DNA of 64,000 nucleotides, taken from positions 62,001-126,000 of the forward strand of contig NZ_JBHLWM010000008.1 of assembly GCF_042432815.1 (NCBI RefSeq), in the 5' to 3' direction. Below are positions 1 through 8,239 of this stretch, in pieces. The notes below the pieces were generated by a model. That model had not been told where the DNA came from. It saw only the letters and a program-made list of their open reading frames with translations, and searched no databases. The position numbers were made by a program, and so were the translations under genes. Source of the stretch: Rhodopseudomonas telluris (GTDB lineage: Bacteria; Pseudomonadota; Alphaproteobacteria; Rhizobiales; Xanthobacteraceae). Numbering within the stretch: position 1 is the first letter of the stretch; every line of letters starts with the position of its first letter.

Positions 1-873
1 ATAAAGATCGTCCAGCGTCGGCGCCGCGATCTCGATGTTGCGCACCCGCGGATCGGCGGCGGCCTCGCGGAGCAGCGTCATCTTCTCCGCATCGTCGCGG
101 GCGAACACGACGCTGCCGCGGGCGGTGGCTTGCGGCGCGGCGCCGAGCCAAGCCGGGAGCGCGTCGGTGTTCGGTGCCAGATCAATCGTGACTCGGATCG
201 GCAGGCGAGAGATGTGACGCAGTTCGTCCATGGTGCCCTGCGCGACCAGCAGGCCGCGGTTCATGATCAGCACGTGCTCGGCGCGATCTTCGAGCTCGGT
301 CAGCGCGTGCGACGAAATCAGCACGGTGGCGCCGTCGGCGCGAAGTTCGTCGCAGATGTCGTAGAAGGTCTGGCGCAGCGCCGGGTCAAGACCGGTGGTC
401 GGCTCGTCGAGCAGCAGCACGCGGGGGCGGCCGAGCAGCGCCTGCGCCAGCCCGAGCCGCTGCCGCATGCCTTTCGAGTAGGTCCCGACCTTGCGATCGG
501 CCGCATGCGCAAGCCCGACACGGTCGAGCAGCGGCCATGCCGACGACGGCGCGATGCGCTTCAGCCGGGCGTAAAACGCCAGCGTCTCGCGGCCCGTCAG
601 GCCGCTGTTGAAGGCGACGTTCTCCGGCAGATAGCCGAGCTGCCGCCGGCCCGCAAACTCACCGGCCGCGGGATCCTCCCCGAGCACGCGGATGGCGCCG
701 CTGGTGGCGCGGATCAGGCCGAGCATCAGCTTGATCAGCGTGGTCTTGCCGGCGCCGTTGTGGCCGACCAATGCGCTGAGCCGGCCCGGCTGCAGGTCGA
801 ACGAGACGCCGCGCAGCGCGCGCACCGCGCGATAGGTCTTTTCGACATCGGTAACGGAGATCGTGGCGGTCAT
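1..873 (-). CDS. nosF: NosF, ABC-type ATPase of the nitrous oxide reductase maturation system (partial)
   Basis: ATP-binding subunit thought to work with the membrane protein NosY and periplasmic NosD to supply sulfur for assembly of the copper-sulfur (CuZ) centre of NosZ. I translated it by hand: 291 codons are open from the ATG at 873 to the window edge with no stop, so the C-terminus lies outside. Seen: Walker A GHNGAGKTT near residue 38, a signature-like YSKGMRQ, and Walker B LLLDEP followed by TTGLDP. The start codon overlaps the nosD stop as ATGA, indicating translational coupling. NosY, NosL and NosX genes would be expected just left of the window. The family assignment is firm and is reinforced by the nosRZD context. 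Confidence 0.93.
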   Translation of the reverse strand, partial: MTATISVTDVEKTYRAVRALRGVSFDLQPGRLSALVGHNGAGKTTLIKLMLGLIRATSGAIRVLGEDPAAGEFAGRRQLGYLPENVAFNSGLTGRETLAFYARLKRIAPSSAWPLLDRVGLAHAADRKVGTYSKGMRQRLGLAQALLGRPRVLLLDEPTTGLDPALRQTFYDICDELRADGATVLISSHALTELEDRAEHVLIMNRGLLVAQGTMDELRHISRLPIRVTIDLAPNTDALPAWLGAAPQATARGSVVFARDDAEKMTLLREAAADPRVRNIEIAAPTLDDLY

Positions 874-2237
874 TGCACACTCGCGGAATGGGGGCGCGGC
901 GGCGGCGCGATCAGCGGACGACTGTCGATCACGCCGCCGGGGTACAGCGCCGGAAACTGGTTCTGCGCCCAGCGCAGCACCTGAACGGCGGGGCTGTTGA
1001 TCAGCACTTTGGCGGACGGAGCAGTCCACAACACGCGATCGACCAGGTCGTTCGGCCGATAAGCGGTGTCGGCGATGCCGTCGCCATCGAGATCGAAAGC
1101 CGGGTTGTCGCTCCAGTAATTGCCGCGGCCGCTTTTCGACCAGTCGAGATTGCGGGTGCCGACATATTTGACCTGGTTGCGGTTGGCGATGAAGGCGTTG
1201 CCGGTGATCTCGTTGCCCTCCGAGCCGGCGGTGAAATGCACGCCAATGCCGCAATGCTCGAACCAGTTGTCGCGGAAGAAGCCCTTGTTGCTGTTGTAGA
1301 TGAAGACGCACTTATCCGGACCGGTGGCGGCGCGAGCTGCAGGGGCCTCCGTCTTCGGCAGCATGGACTTTTCGTCGTCGGCGCCGTCGAAATCGGCGCT
1401 GATATCCGCCAGCTTGCCGCCGGCCACCAGATTGCCTTCGATCGTCGCATAGTTCGCATAGTTGAACAGCAGACCGAAATCGCGGTCGCGGTCGGAGACG
1501 TTGCCGCGGATGATCAAGCGCTTGGAATACATGATGGCGTAGCCGCCATGATTGCCGGACGAATAATTTCCGCTGATCTCGCTGTCGTCAGTGTACATGT
1601 AGTGCACGGCGAAGCGCACTTTCTCAAAGCGATTGTTGATGAAGCGATCCTTGGTGCTGGCGATCGAGAAAATGCCGTCACGGCCGTAGCGGATGGTGTT
1701 GCCGTCGACCACCACGTCGGGCGCGTTCCACACCCGTACGCCATTGCCGGCTTCATTGAGCCGAATGCCGCGCAATCCCTCGATGGTGTTGCCGGCGACG
1801 CGCGAGCCGCGAGCGCCGTAAACGTTGACGCCGTACAGATTGCCCTCGATCGTATTGCTTTCGATCAAGCTGCGTTCGGCCGTCTGAGTGAGGAAGATAC
1901 CGGAATCCATCGCTTGCGGATCGCGGCCGGAGCCACGCACGAGGAGACCGCGCACCGTCGCGTCGGGTGCCGCGACGGTGATGACGCTGCCTTCGCCGTG
2001 GCCCAGCACGATGGCGCCGGACTGACCGATCAGCGCGAGCTTCCGCTCGATCCTGATCGGACCGCTGTAGCTGCCCGGCGCGAGCACGACGATGTCGCCG
2101 TCGCTCGCGCCGTTCAGCACCGATTGCAAATCCGATGACGGCGCGACGTCGATCTGCGCGGCGATGGCCGTGCCGCAGCCGGCGGCCCCAAGCAGGGCCG
2201 CCACTGCCCATTGCGCGACGTTTGCCGTCATCGCCAT
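870..2237 (-). CDS. nosD: NosD, periplasmic copper/sulfur-site maturation protein
   Basis: Right-handed beta-helix protein of the carbohydrate-binding/sugar hydrolase (CASH) fold, needed to mature the CuZ centre of nitrous oxide reductase together with NosF and NosY. The sequence shows an N-terminal hydrophobic signal ending near AIAAQ, then many short parabolic-helix repeats rich in Asn/Gly (SRVAGNTIEG, DVVVDGNTIRYG, DSEISGNYSSG). I chose the ATG at 2237, two bases after the nosZ stop; the longer reading upstream would run into nosZ and lacks a leader. It yields about 455 residues, normal for NosD. The ATG at 2231 is an alternative start. Confidence 0.93.
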   Translation of the reverse strand: MAMTANVAQWAVAALLGAAGCGTAIAAQIDVAPSSDLQSVLNGASDGDIVVLAPGSYSGPIRIERKLALIGQSGAIVLGHGEGSVITVAAPDATVRGLLVRGSGRDPQAMDSGIFLTQTAERSLIESNTIEGNLYGVNVYGARGSRVAGNTIEGLRGIRLNEAGNGVRVWNAPDVVVDGNTIRYGRDGIFSIASTKDRFINNRFEKVRFAVHYMYTDDSEISGNYSSGNHGGYAIMYSKRLIIRGNVSDRDRDFGLLFNYANYATIEGNLVAGGKLADISADFDGADDEKSMLPKTEAPAARAATGPDKCVFIYNSNKGFFRDNWFEHCGIGVHFTAGSEGNEITGNAFIANRNQVKYVGTRNLDWSKSGRGNYWSDNPAFDLDGDGIADTAYRPNDLVDRVLWTAPSAKVLINSPAVQVLRWAQNQFPALYPGGVIDSRPLIAPPPRPHSASVQ

Positions 2238-2239
2238 TG

Positions 2240-4186
2240 TCAGACGCTCTTCGGCTCGACCAGCATGCGGCCCTTCATCTCCATATGCATGGCGTGACAG
2301 AACCACGAGCAGTAGTACCAATAGACGCCGGCCTTATCGGCGGAGAACGACACCGAGGCGGTGGCCTGCGGCGCCACTTCCATCTGGATGCCGTAGTTCA
2401 CGATCGAGAAGCCGTGGGTGAGGTCCTCGATCGAGTCGATGTTGGTGACGTAGACGGTGACGTGATCGCCCTGTTTCACCTGAAACTCGCTCAGGCTGAA
2501 GTTCGGCGCGCTCGAGGTGATGTAGACGCGGACCTTGTCGCCATCGCGGATCACCTTGGAATCGGATTCGAGATCGATTCCGTCGGCCTTGGCTTGTTTC
2601 ACCGCGTCGGCGAACATCGGATCCGCACGATTCCAGATCGATACCGGGTTGATCTTCGAGCGATGCACGATGGTGGCGTCGTGCGGCTCCGCGAAGCTCG
2701 GACCATCGTGGACCAGCTTCATCTTGTCGCCTGAGATGTCGATCAGCTGATCGTTTTCAGGCTTCAGCGGGCCGACGTTCAGGAACCGGTCCTTGGAGAA
2801 CTTGTTCAGCGAGATCAGCCATTTGCCGTCGGCTTCTTTGGTCTGGCCCATCGAGGTGTGGTTATGGCCGGGCTGATAATGGACGTCGAGCTTGTCAAGG
2901 ATCGGGTTGACCTTCTCGCCCTTGTAGGCGCGCCTCGCCAGATCGATGTTCCACTTGCAGACCTGGCTGTCGATGAACAGCGTCGTGTAAGCGTTGCCTT
3001 TGCCGTCATAGGCGGTGTGCAGCGGGCCGAGGCCGAGTTCCGGTTCGGCGACGACCACGTCGCGGGGCTTGATCTTGTCGTCGAACAACTGATCGAACAG
3101 CCGCACGTCCATCACCGTCACGGTCGGCGACAGCTTGCCATTGGCGACGATGTGGATGCCGTCGGGCGCCGTGTTGATGCCGTGCGGGCTGTTGGCGATC
3201 GGCACGTAGCGGGTGTAGGGCGAGCCCTTGCGGCCGTCGATCACCGGCACACCGTTCGTCTCCTTGAAGTCGCCTTTCTTGACCGCCTCTTCGATGCGTT
3301 TCAGGTTGAAGATCACCAGCCAGTCCTGATCGTTGGCGGTCATCTCGGCGGCGGTGACGCCTTCTTCCGAATTATAGCAGGTCGCGAATGCGTATTTGCC
3401 CTGATAGTCGGCATCGACGTTGTCGAGATTGCCGTCGACCATCACCTGCCACGCCACCTTCATGGTGTCGCCGTCTACCGCGGTGAAGATCGCGTGATAA
3501 TCCTTGGTGTTGGTCAGGTTCTTGCCATCGTTGATCAGCGGCACACGGTCTTCGCCATTGCAGAACACATAGCCGGTGCGCGGATATTTCTGGACGCGCA
3601 GGCCGTGAACGGTGTGCTGGTTCGGCAGCTGGATGATCTTGTCGCATTTCATCACGTCGAGCCGAACGCGGGCGACGCGGGTGTTGGCCTTGTCGTTCAT
3701 GAAGACGTAGCGGCCGTCGTAGGTGCCGTCGGTGAACGACAGATGCGGATGGTGCAGGTCACCATTCATGTATGTGCCACCGCGGTTTTTCAGGAACTCG
3801 CGGGTTTCAGGCAGCAGGCCCTCTGTCAGCACCTTGAGGCTCTCGTTGGTCTGGCCCCAGCCGGTGGCGCTGCAACGGTTGAACACCGGCACGCGCATCA
3901 GCTCGCGCATCGAGGGCAGGCCGACGATGCGCAATTCGCCGGTCTGGCCGCTCGAGAAGAACACGTAGTACTCGTCGAGCTCGCCAGGCGCGACTTCGAC
4001 CTTCTGGATCGCCGGGCGCGCCGGTACGGAAGGCGCAGCCTTGGTTTGAGCTTCCGCCGCGGCGATCAGGTGCAGGCCGTCGCCGCCGAGCGAAACGCCG
4101 CCGGCGAGGCCGACACCGGCCGCCGCCGCTGTGGTGCCGAGCAATGCTCGCCGGCTGACGCCTTTGTCCTTGGTGGTGTCGGTCAT
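2240..4186 (-). CDS. nosZ: NosZ, nitrous oxide reductase
   Basis: Terminal enzyme of denitrification, reducing N2O to N2 in the periplasm. A twin-arginine signal (SRRALLG, residues 11-17, followed by an Ala/Gly-rich hydrophobic stretch) marks it as Tat-exported, typical of clade I enzymes. The central part is the seven-bladed propeller that holds the CuZ cluster, with many His-containing strands. The C-terminal cupredoxin carries the CuA motif: C626, C630, H634 and M637 in CSWFCHAMHMEM, just before the end. Length 648 residues is standard. It lies 9 bp after nosR and 2 bp before nosD, so it is in one operon. No disruption is visible and all key motifs are present. Confidence 0.98.
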   Translation of the reverse strand: MTDTTKDKGVSRRALLGTTAAAAGVGLAGGVSLGGDGLHLIAAAEAQTKAAPSVPARPAIQKVEVAPGELDEYYVFFSSGQTGELRIVGLPSMRELMRVPVFNRCSATGWGQTNESLKVLTEGLLPETREFLKNRGGTYMNGDLHHPHLSFTDGTYDGRYVFMNDKANTRVARVRLDVMKCDKIIQLPNQHTVHGLRVQKYPRTGYVFCNGEDRVPLINDGKNLTNTKDYHAIFTAVDGDTMKVAWQVMVDGNLDNVDADYQGKYAFATCYNSEEGVTAAEMTANDQDWLVIFNLKRIEEAVKKGDFKETNGVPVIDGRKGSPYTRYVPIANSPHGINTAPDGIHIVANGKLSPTVTVMDVRLFDQLFDDKIKPRDVVVAEPELGLGPLHTAYDGKGNAYTTLFIDSQVCKWNIDLARRAYKGEKVNPILDKLDVHYQPGHNHTSMGQTKEADGKWLISLNKFSKDRFLNVGPLKPENDQLIDISGDKMKLVHDGPSFAEPHDATIVHRSKINPVSIWNRADPMFADAVKQAKADGIDLESDSKVIRDGDKVRVYITSSAPNFSLSEFQVKQGDHVTVYVTNIDSIEDLTHGFSIVNYGIQMEVAPQATASVSFSADKAGVYWYYCSWFCHAMHMEMKGRMLVEPKSV

Positions 4187-4195
4187 CGTCGTCTC

Positions 4196-6475
4196 CTAGG
4201 CTTGTGAAGTTGGGGAGGTTGGGTTGAGGCCGGGGATGGGACGCCCGCCGGCAGTAATCAGCGTGTCGGGCCGCTTGCCGCCACGCATTGCGGGAGACGC
4301 CAGCGCATCGCGCTTCTCGCGCTTCAGCCGCACCTGAATCATGTGCGGGCAGCGCTGGTCGTCGAAGTACAATTCCTGGCAGTGCATGCAGTAGATGCAC
4401 TCGTTGACGTTGATGTGCCCTTCGGGATGGATCGCCTGCACCGGGCATTCCTTGGCGCAGCGCTGGCACGGCGAGCCGCATTCCTTCCAGCGCCGCAGCC
4501 ATTCGAACATCCGTATGCGTCCGGGGATCGCAAGCGCGGCGCCGAGCGGGCAGAGATAGCGGCAGAAGAAGCGCTCGACGAACAGCCCGGCGACGAGCAG
4601 CGTCGCGGCATAGAGAACGTAAGGCCACTCCCGCGCGAACTTCAGGATGATCGAGGTTTTGAACGGCTCGACTTCGGCGAGATGTTCGGCCAGCGCGGTC
4701 GAATACAGCGAGGTGCCGAACAGCACCAGGAAGACGATGTATTTCACCGGCCACAGCCGCTCGTGCAGTCCCCACGGCAGGCGGAACTGCGGCACCTTCA
4801 GCGCCTGCGCGATATTGTTGGTGAGTTCCTGCAAGGCGCCGAACGGGCACAGCCAGCCGCAGAATGGGCCGCGGCCCCAGAACAGCAGTCCGGCGGCCAC
4901 CGACGCCCACAGCAGGAAGATCAGCGGTGCCGACAGGAAGTACTCCCAGCTGAAGCCGGAGATCAGGGAATTGGCAAAGGTCAGAACATTGACGACGGAG
5001 AGCTGCGCGTTGGCGTACCAGCCGAGCCAGACCAGGATGAACAGCAAGTAGGCGCGGCGGACCCAGACGTAGAAGCGTGGCCGGCGCACCAGTGCGTTCT
5101 GGAAGAAAAAGATCACCACCAACGTGCCGAGCGCAGCGACTGTGATTCCGATCTTGACGAGATCGCCTTGCCAGATCCGCATCCAGAGCGGCTGCTCCGT
5201 CGCGTCGGCCGGCGTGATCGGGGAGGGCCCCGTGACCGACGGTGCAGCCATCGTCGGAGCCGTCGTGACGGGCTGAGCCGACGCCGGCTGCTGTTTGGTC
5301 AGAGCATCCGGCAGCCGATAGCCGAGGTCGAACGTCAGCGCGGCCTTCTCGCGAACGCTGATGACGCGCTGGACGAGCAATTGCAGCGTCCATGGCGCGA
5401 CAGGATCGAAGCCGAAGTCGGGTGGGATCGTGAACAGCGCGATCTCAGTAAGATCTGGTGCGCCGGTGGCCGCAACGCTGCCGAGCCGTGTGTGATCGCG
5501 GTCCCGGAAGCGCATGCTGTTGCCATCCTGGATCAGTTCGATGCGATCGAAGATGCCGCCGCGCACATAGCCGGAGCCCTTGAACGAGTAGCGGCCGGCG
5601 CCGGCGACCAGCAGCGCATGCTGGTCCGGCTTGAGCCGCGCCTTCAGCCGCTCATAGCCATCGTCGCCCAGAAGGCTGCGACCGATGGTCGGAACCGCAA
5701 CATCGGCTGCGTACAGATCGATGAATGGCGCGCCGGGCTCACCATCCTCCGGATGATCTGCTGCGGCTGCGTTGCCTGACTTCGCGAAAGCCTCATTGAT
5801 TTCGGAAACAGTCACCAGCAGACGCCGCATCGCGCCGTCGGCGAGCAGGCCCTGCCAGTCTCTGAGCTCGCTCTTATCCATGTCGACGGTCTTGCTGACC
5901 GGCGCCGTCGACGCGTTGGCGGCGATCACCGTGCCGCCAAGGCGCCCGCTGCGGATCAGCTTGGTGGCGGACCGCACGATGCTGTCGCCGATCACCAGCA
6001 CGGTGACGGTGGCGCCGCTGACGATGTCGACCTGCGGACTTGGTGCGTTGCCGCTCACGACCTTCGCCATGTCGGCGCCGATCAGCTTGTTGACCGCGTC
6101 GAGAATGCGCTGCACCGGAATGCCGACCAGCACGATCGGCTCCTTGTGATCGACGAGCTTCAGGCCCTTGATGACGCCGGCGGAATCGATGCCGACCAAC
6201 ATCTGTATCGGCTTGCCCGAATAGCCGGTCGCGTTGGCGAATTCCGAAGTGAGATAGGCGAAGCCCAGCAGCTTGTCGTTCTCGTACACGGGCGCGATCG
6301 CCGGCGTGCCCTGCAGCGGACCGAACCGGGTCGCGCCGGGTATCAGCTCGTTCGGGGCGGCCTTCCCGATGTAGTCAACGAGTGTTGCGGCGCGCGTTTC
6401 GGCCGCGCTGCACAGCAGCAGCAGGGCGGCAACGACGGCACAAAGAAAGGCAGATGTGGCTTGAATTCTGCGCAA
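4196..6475 (-). CDS. nosR: NosR, membrane flavo-iron-sulfur protein of N2O respiration
   Basis: Polytopic inner-membrane protein that passes electrons toward NosZ and is needed for nos expression and activity in classical denitrifiers. Seen in order: a signal/anchor at residues 8-30, a periplasmic FMN-binding domain with the flavinylation motif SGAT (T156), several transmembrane segments after about residue 430, two CxxxCP motifs (FCGWLCPFGA and FCRYLCPLGA), and C-terminal 4Fe-4S ferredoxin-like clusters (CQRCAKECP, CIYCMHC). Its 759 residues match full-length NosR. It is the first gene of nosRZDF and is divergent from the ferritin-like gene at 6629. I could not find an FNR or NnrR box in the roughly 150 bp upstream. 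Confidence 0.96.
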   Translation of the reverse strand: MRRIQATSAFLCAVVAALLLLCSAAETRAATLVDYIGKAAPNELIPGATRFGPLQGTPAIAPVYENDKLLGFAYLTSEFANATGYSGKPIQMLVGIDSAGVIKGLKLVDHKEPIVLVGIPVQRILDAVNKLIGADMAKVVSGNAPSPQVDIVSGATVTVLVIGDSIVRSATKLIRSGRLGGTVIAANASTAPVSKTVDMDKSELRDWQGLLADGAMRRLLVTVSEINEAFAKSGNAAAADHPEDGEPGAPFIDLYAADVAVPTIGRSLLGDDGYERLKARLKPDQHALLVAGAGRYSFKGSGYVRGGIFDRIELIQDGNSMRFRDRDHTRLGSVAATGAPDLTEIALFTIPPDFGFDPVAPWTLQLLVQRVISVREKAALTFDLGYRLPDALTKQQPASAQPVTTAPTMAAPSVTGPSPITPADATEQPLWMRIWQGDLVKIGITVAALGTLVVIFFFQNALVRRPRFYVWVRRAYLLFILVWLGWYANAQLSVVNVLTFANSLISGFSWEYFLSAPLIFLLWASVAAGLLFWGRGPFCGWLCPFGALQELTNNIAQALKVPQFRLPWGLHERLWPVKYIVFLVLFGTSLYSTALAEHLAEVEPFKTSIILKFAREWPYVLYAATLLVAGLFVERFFCRYLCPLGAALAIPGRIRMFEWLRRWKECGSPCQRCAKECPVQAIHPEGHINVNECIYCMHCQELYFDDQRCPHMIQVRLKREKRDALASPAMRGGKRPDTLITAGGRPIPGLNPTSPTSQA

Positions 6476-6628
6476 GATCGTTCAACGTTCCGTCTGAGGT
6501 TCAGGGAGGACGAAGAGTCCGACCAGGATCGAGACGCCAAAGTCCCGGAGCGTGCAGACGGCGTTGTCGCGCGTAACTGACTTCTCGAATGCGCCAGGTA
6601 GCAAGTCAACCTCCGTAGGAATCCCGAT

Positions 6629-7501
6629 GTGACCCGTCATTCGCTTCTCACAACAGTTCCATCGGCGCCGGTCACGAGTGTGATCGCGCTCTTTGCTCTC
6701 GCTCTGTCGCTCTCGCGTCATGCCCAGCTGCGCTACGGCGATTCCGCAGCGCGGCTCGGCGAGGACGCTTGGCCGGTGCGTTGCGTATTCGAGACGCTGG
6801 CAGCGCGGGAACAGCATCGGGTCGAGCAGCTCGAAGCTGCTTGCCTGCAAGCCTGCGGTCGCTTGCCCGCACCGGCCGATGTGCCATGGTGCGTGCCGGA
6901 TCTCGTGCCCGATCAGGAAGTGATCGAGGTGCAGCACTCCGAACTCGCGACCGCTTACACCGCCTGGGCGATGGCTGTGCAGCATCGGCGGCGTGCCTTC
7001 GTATTCTGGAGCTACGTGATTGCAGTAGCGACCGATCGCGCCGTGCAAGCTGCTGCTGAAGCCTTCGCACATGAAGCGCTGAGCGATGGCAATCGGTTGC
7101 GTCACGAACGTCGGCTGGCTTGGCGTGCGCAGCATGACATCACACGGAAGGAGAGCGCAGAGAGGTCCGAGCCGGAGTCCGCGGCCCTGCTCGAAAGTCT
7201 GCTGCAGAGGGACGTGACCCTGTGGTCGCAACTCGCGCCGGACGATCGCGCGGTGTTGGAATCGGCGGGTGTCCGCGTGGCGGCGCCTGTGGCGGGTGAG
7301 GCACAGCCCGAGACTGCGCCTCTCGACGACGTCAAACGTCGTGCATTGCGCCGTGCCGAGTTGTTGTCGACGCTGTATCTGGACGATGCGGATCGCGCTC
7401 TGGATCAGCCGAGCCTGGACTTTGCCCAGAAGCTTGCCGCGGAGTCGATTGCGCGCCTCGCGAGCCTGCGACAAGCGGCTGAGGCGGTTTCGCGACGCTA
7501 G
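6629..7501 (+). CDS. Ferritin-like/rubrerythrin-fold protein
   Basis: The gene starts at a GTG, 154 bp from the divergent nosR start. The 290-residue product is mainly helical. Carboxylate/His motifs (AAREQHRVEQLE near residue 60 and AAAEAFAHEAL near 150) resemble the ExxH-type di-iron pairs of the ferritin/rubrerythrin superfamily. It lacks a rubredoxin CxxC domain and a clear export signal, although the N-terminal 30 residues are rather hydrophobic. The family call is from motif resemblance only, and the role (iron storage or redox sensing beside nos genes) is not shown. A long opposite-strand reading frame here is a shadow of its codon bias. Confidence 0.6.
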   Translation: MTRHSLLTTVPSAPVTSVIALFALALSLSRHAQLRYGDSAARLGEDAWPVRCVFETLAAREQHRVEQLEAACLQACGRLPAPADVPWCVPDLVPDQEVIEVQHSELATAYTAWAMAVQHRRRAFVFWSYVIAVATDRAVQAAAEAFAHEALSDGNRLRHERRLAWRAQHDITRKESAERSEPESAALLESLLQRDVTLWSQLAPDDRAVLESAGVRVAAPVAGEAQPETAPLDDVKRRALRRAELLSTLYLDDADRALDQPSLDFAQKLAAESIARLASLRQAAEAVSRR

Positions 7502-7577
7502 CGCGCATCTCGGCGTGGCTTGGGGCCGCGACTGACGGGATTCGATCATTGCCCGGTCAGCACTACAGGCGCGTCAC

Positions 7578-7609
7578 GCGTCGAGTTTGCGCCGGCGCAA
7601 ACTCGACGC
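7578..7609. repeat. Perfect 32-bp palindrome
   Basis: Every base from 7578 to 7593 pairs with 7609 to 7594, giving two 16-nt arms and no loop. The core is GTTTGCGCCGGCGCAAAC. A second, imperfect inverted repeat using the same half-site follows directly (CGTTTGCG at 7610-7617, CGCAAACG at 7633-7640). It lies in the 256-bp gap between the ferritin-like gene and the small membrane protein gene. No T-run follows, so a regulatory role is more likely than termination. Confidence 0.85.
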
Positions 7610-7625
7610 CGTTTGCGCGCATAAT
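7587..7625 (+). promoter_or_regulatory. Candidate FNR/NnrR-type box with downstream -10 element
   Basis: TTGCG-CCGG-CGCAA at 7587-7600 has the exact 5-4-5 geometry of binding sites for the FNR/Crp superfamily and matches the TTGCG half-sites reported for the NO-responsive NnrR subgroup. CATAAT at 7620-7625 fits a -10 hexamer, and would put the box centre close to -40 from the start of transcription, as for a class II activator. The first downstream gene starts at 7758. Function is inferred from geometry and from the neighbouring nos genes. Confidence 0.45.
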
Positions 7626-7757
7626 GTCTGCACGCAAACGTACTTTCGGAGTTGGGCGCGCGCGTTGGCGTTAGGCGAGCCGACCAGTTCACCTTCCAAC
7701 AAGGGAACCGTGACACCGGCGCGCAGGCAGCGCGCGGCGCTTGTCCGGTCAGCTTAA

Positions 7758-8228
7758 ATGATCGATTGGCCTTCCATCGCCCGCGCTGTTCATGTGTTGT
7801 CGATCGTGCACTGGATCGGCGGGTTGGCGTTCGTCACCTTTGTGATCTTGCCAAGTCTCGGAGAATTCGAGCCTGATCGGCGTCTCGTGGTGTTCGATGC
7901 ACTGGAGCGCCGCTTCTCCCGGCAGGCGCGGATCTCGGTGCTTCTAGCAGGGCTGTCGGGCTTTTATCTGCTCGACATCTTCGGTCATTGGGATCACATC
8001 ACCGATCCGAGCTTCTGGTGGCTGCATGCCATGATGGCGTTGTGGGCGGTGTTCATGGTGATGCTGTTCGTCGCAGAGCCGCTATTCCTGCACGGCTGGT
8101 TCGACGCGCGGGCGCGACGTGACCCGGATGGCGCGTTTCGGATCGCGCTCCGCGGTCATCGCGTGCTGAGCACGTTGGCACTGATTACGGTCGCCGGCGC
8201 CGTGGGCGGCGCCCACGGGTTGTTCTGA
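7758..8228 (+). CDS. Small integral membrane protein (CopD-like fold)
   Basis: The product has 156 residues and about four transmembrane helices (around residues 10-32, 60-75, 88-110 and 135-155). Conserved-looking histidines lie at helix edges (HVLSIVHWIGG, GHWDH, WWLHAMMAL), resembling the CopD/haem-binding four-helix membrane family. It begins 256 bp after the ferritin-like gene, behind the palindromic FNR/NnrR-type site, and converges with the MFS gene, whose stop is 11 bp away. No strong Shine-Dalgarno precedes the ATG. A role in redox, copper or NO biology is suggested only by position. Confidence 0.6.
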   Translation: MIDWPSIARAVHVLSIVHWIGGLAFVTFVILPSLGEFEPDRRLVVFDALERRFSRQARISVLLAGLSGFYLLDIFGHWDHITDPSFWWLHAMMALWAVFMVMLFVAEPLFLHGWFDARARRDPDGAFRIALRGHRVLSTLALITVAGAVGGAHGLF

Positions 8229-8239
8229 TCGCTCGGCTA

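Noticed and set aside
2858..4207. 449-codon plus-strand open frame antisense to nosZ
   Set aside because: It mirrors the GC-rich third positions of nosZ and has no domain or start signal.
6476..6628. FNR or NnrR box upstream of nosR
   Set aside because: I searched both strands for TTG-N8-CAA type sites and found none convincing.
6482..7549. 355-codon minus-strand frame over the ferritin-like gene
   Set aside because: Shadow of codon bias; the plus-strand frame has di-iron motifs. Only its last 52 codons are worth testing as a separate leader.
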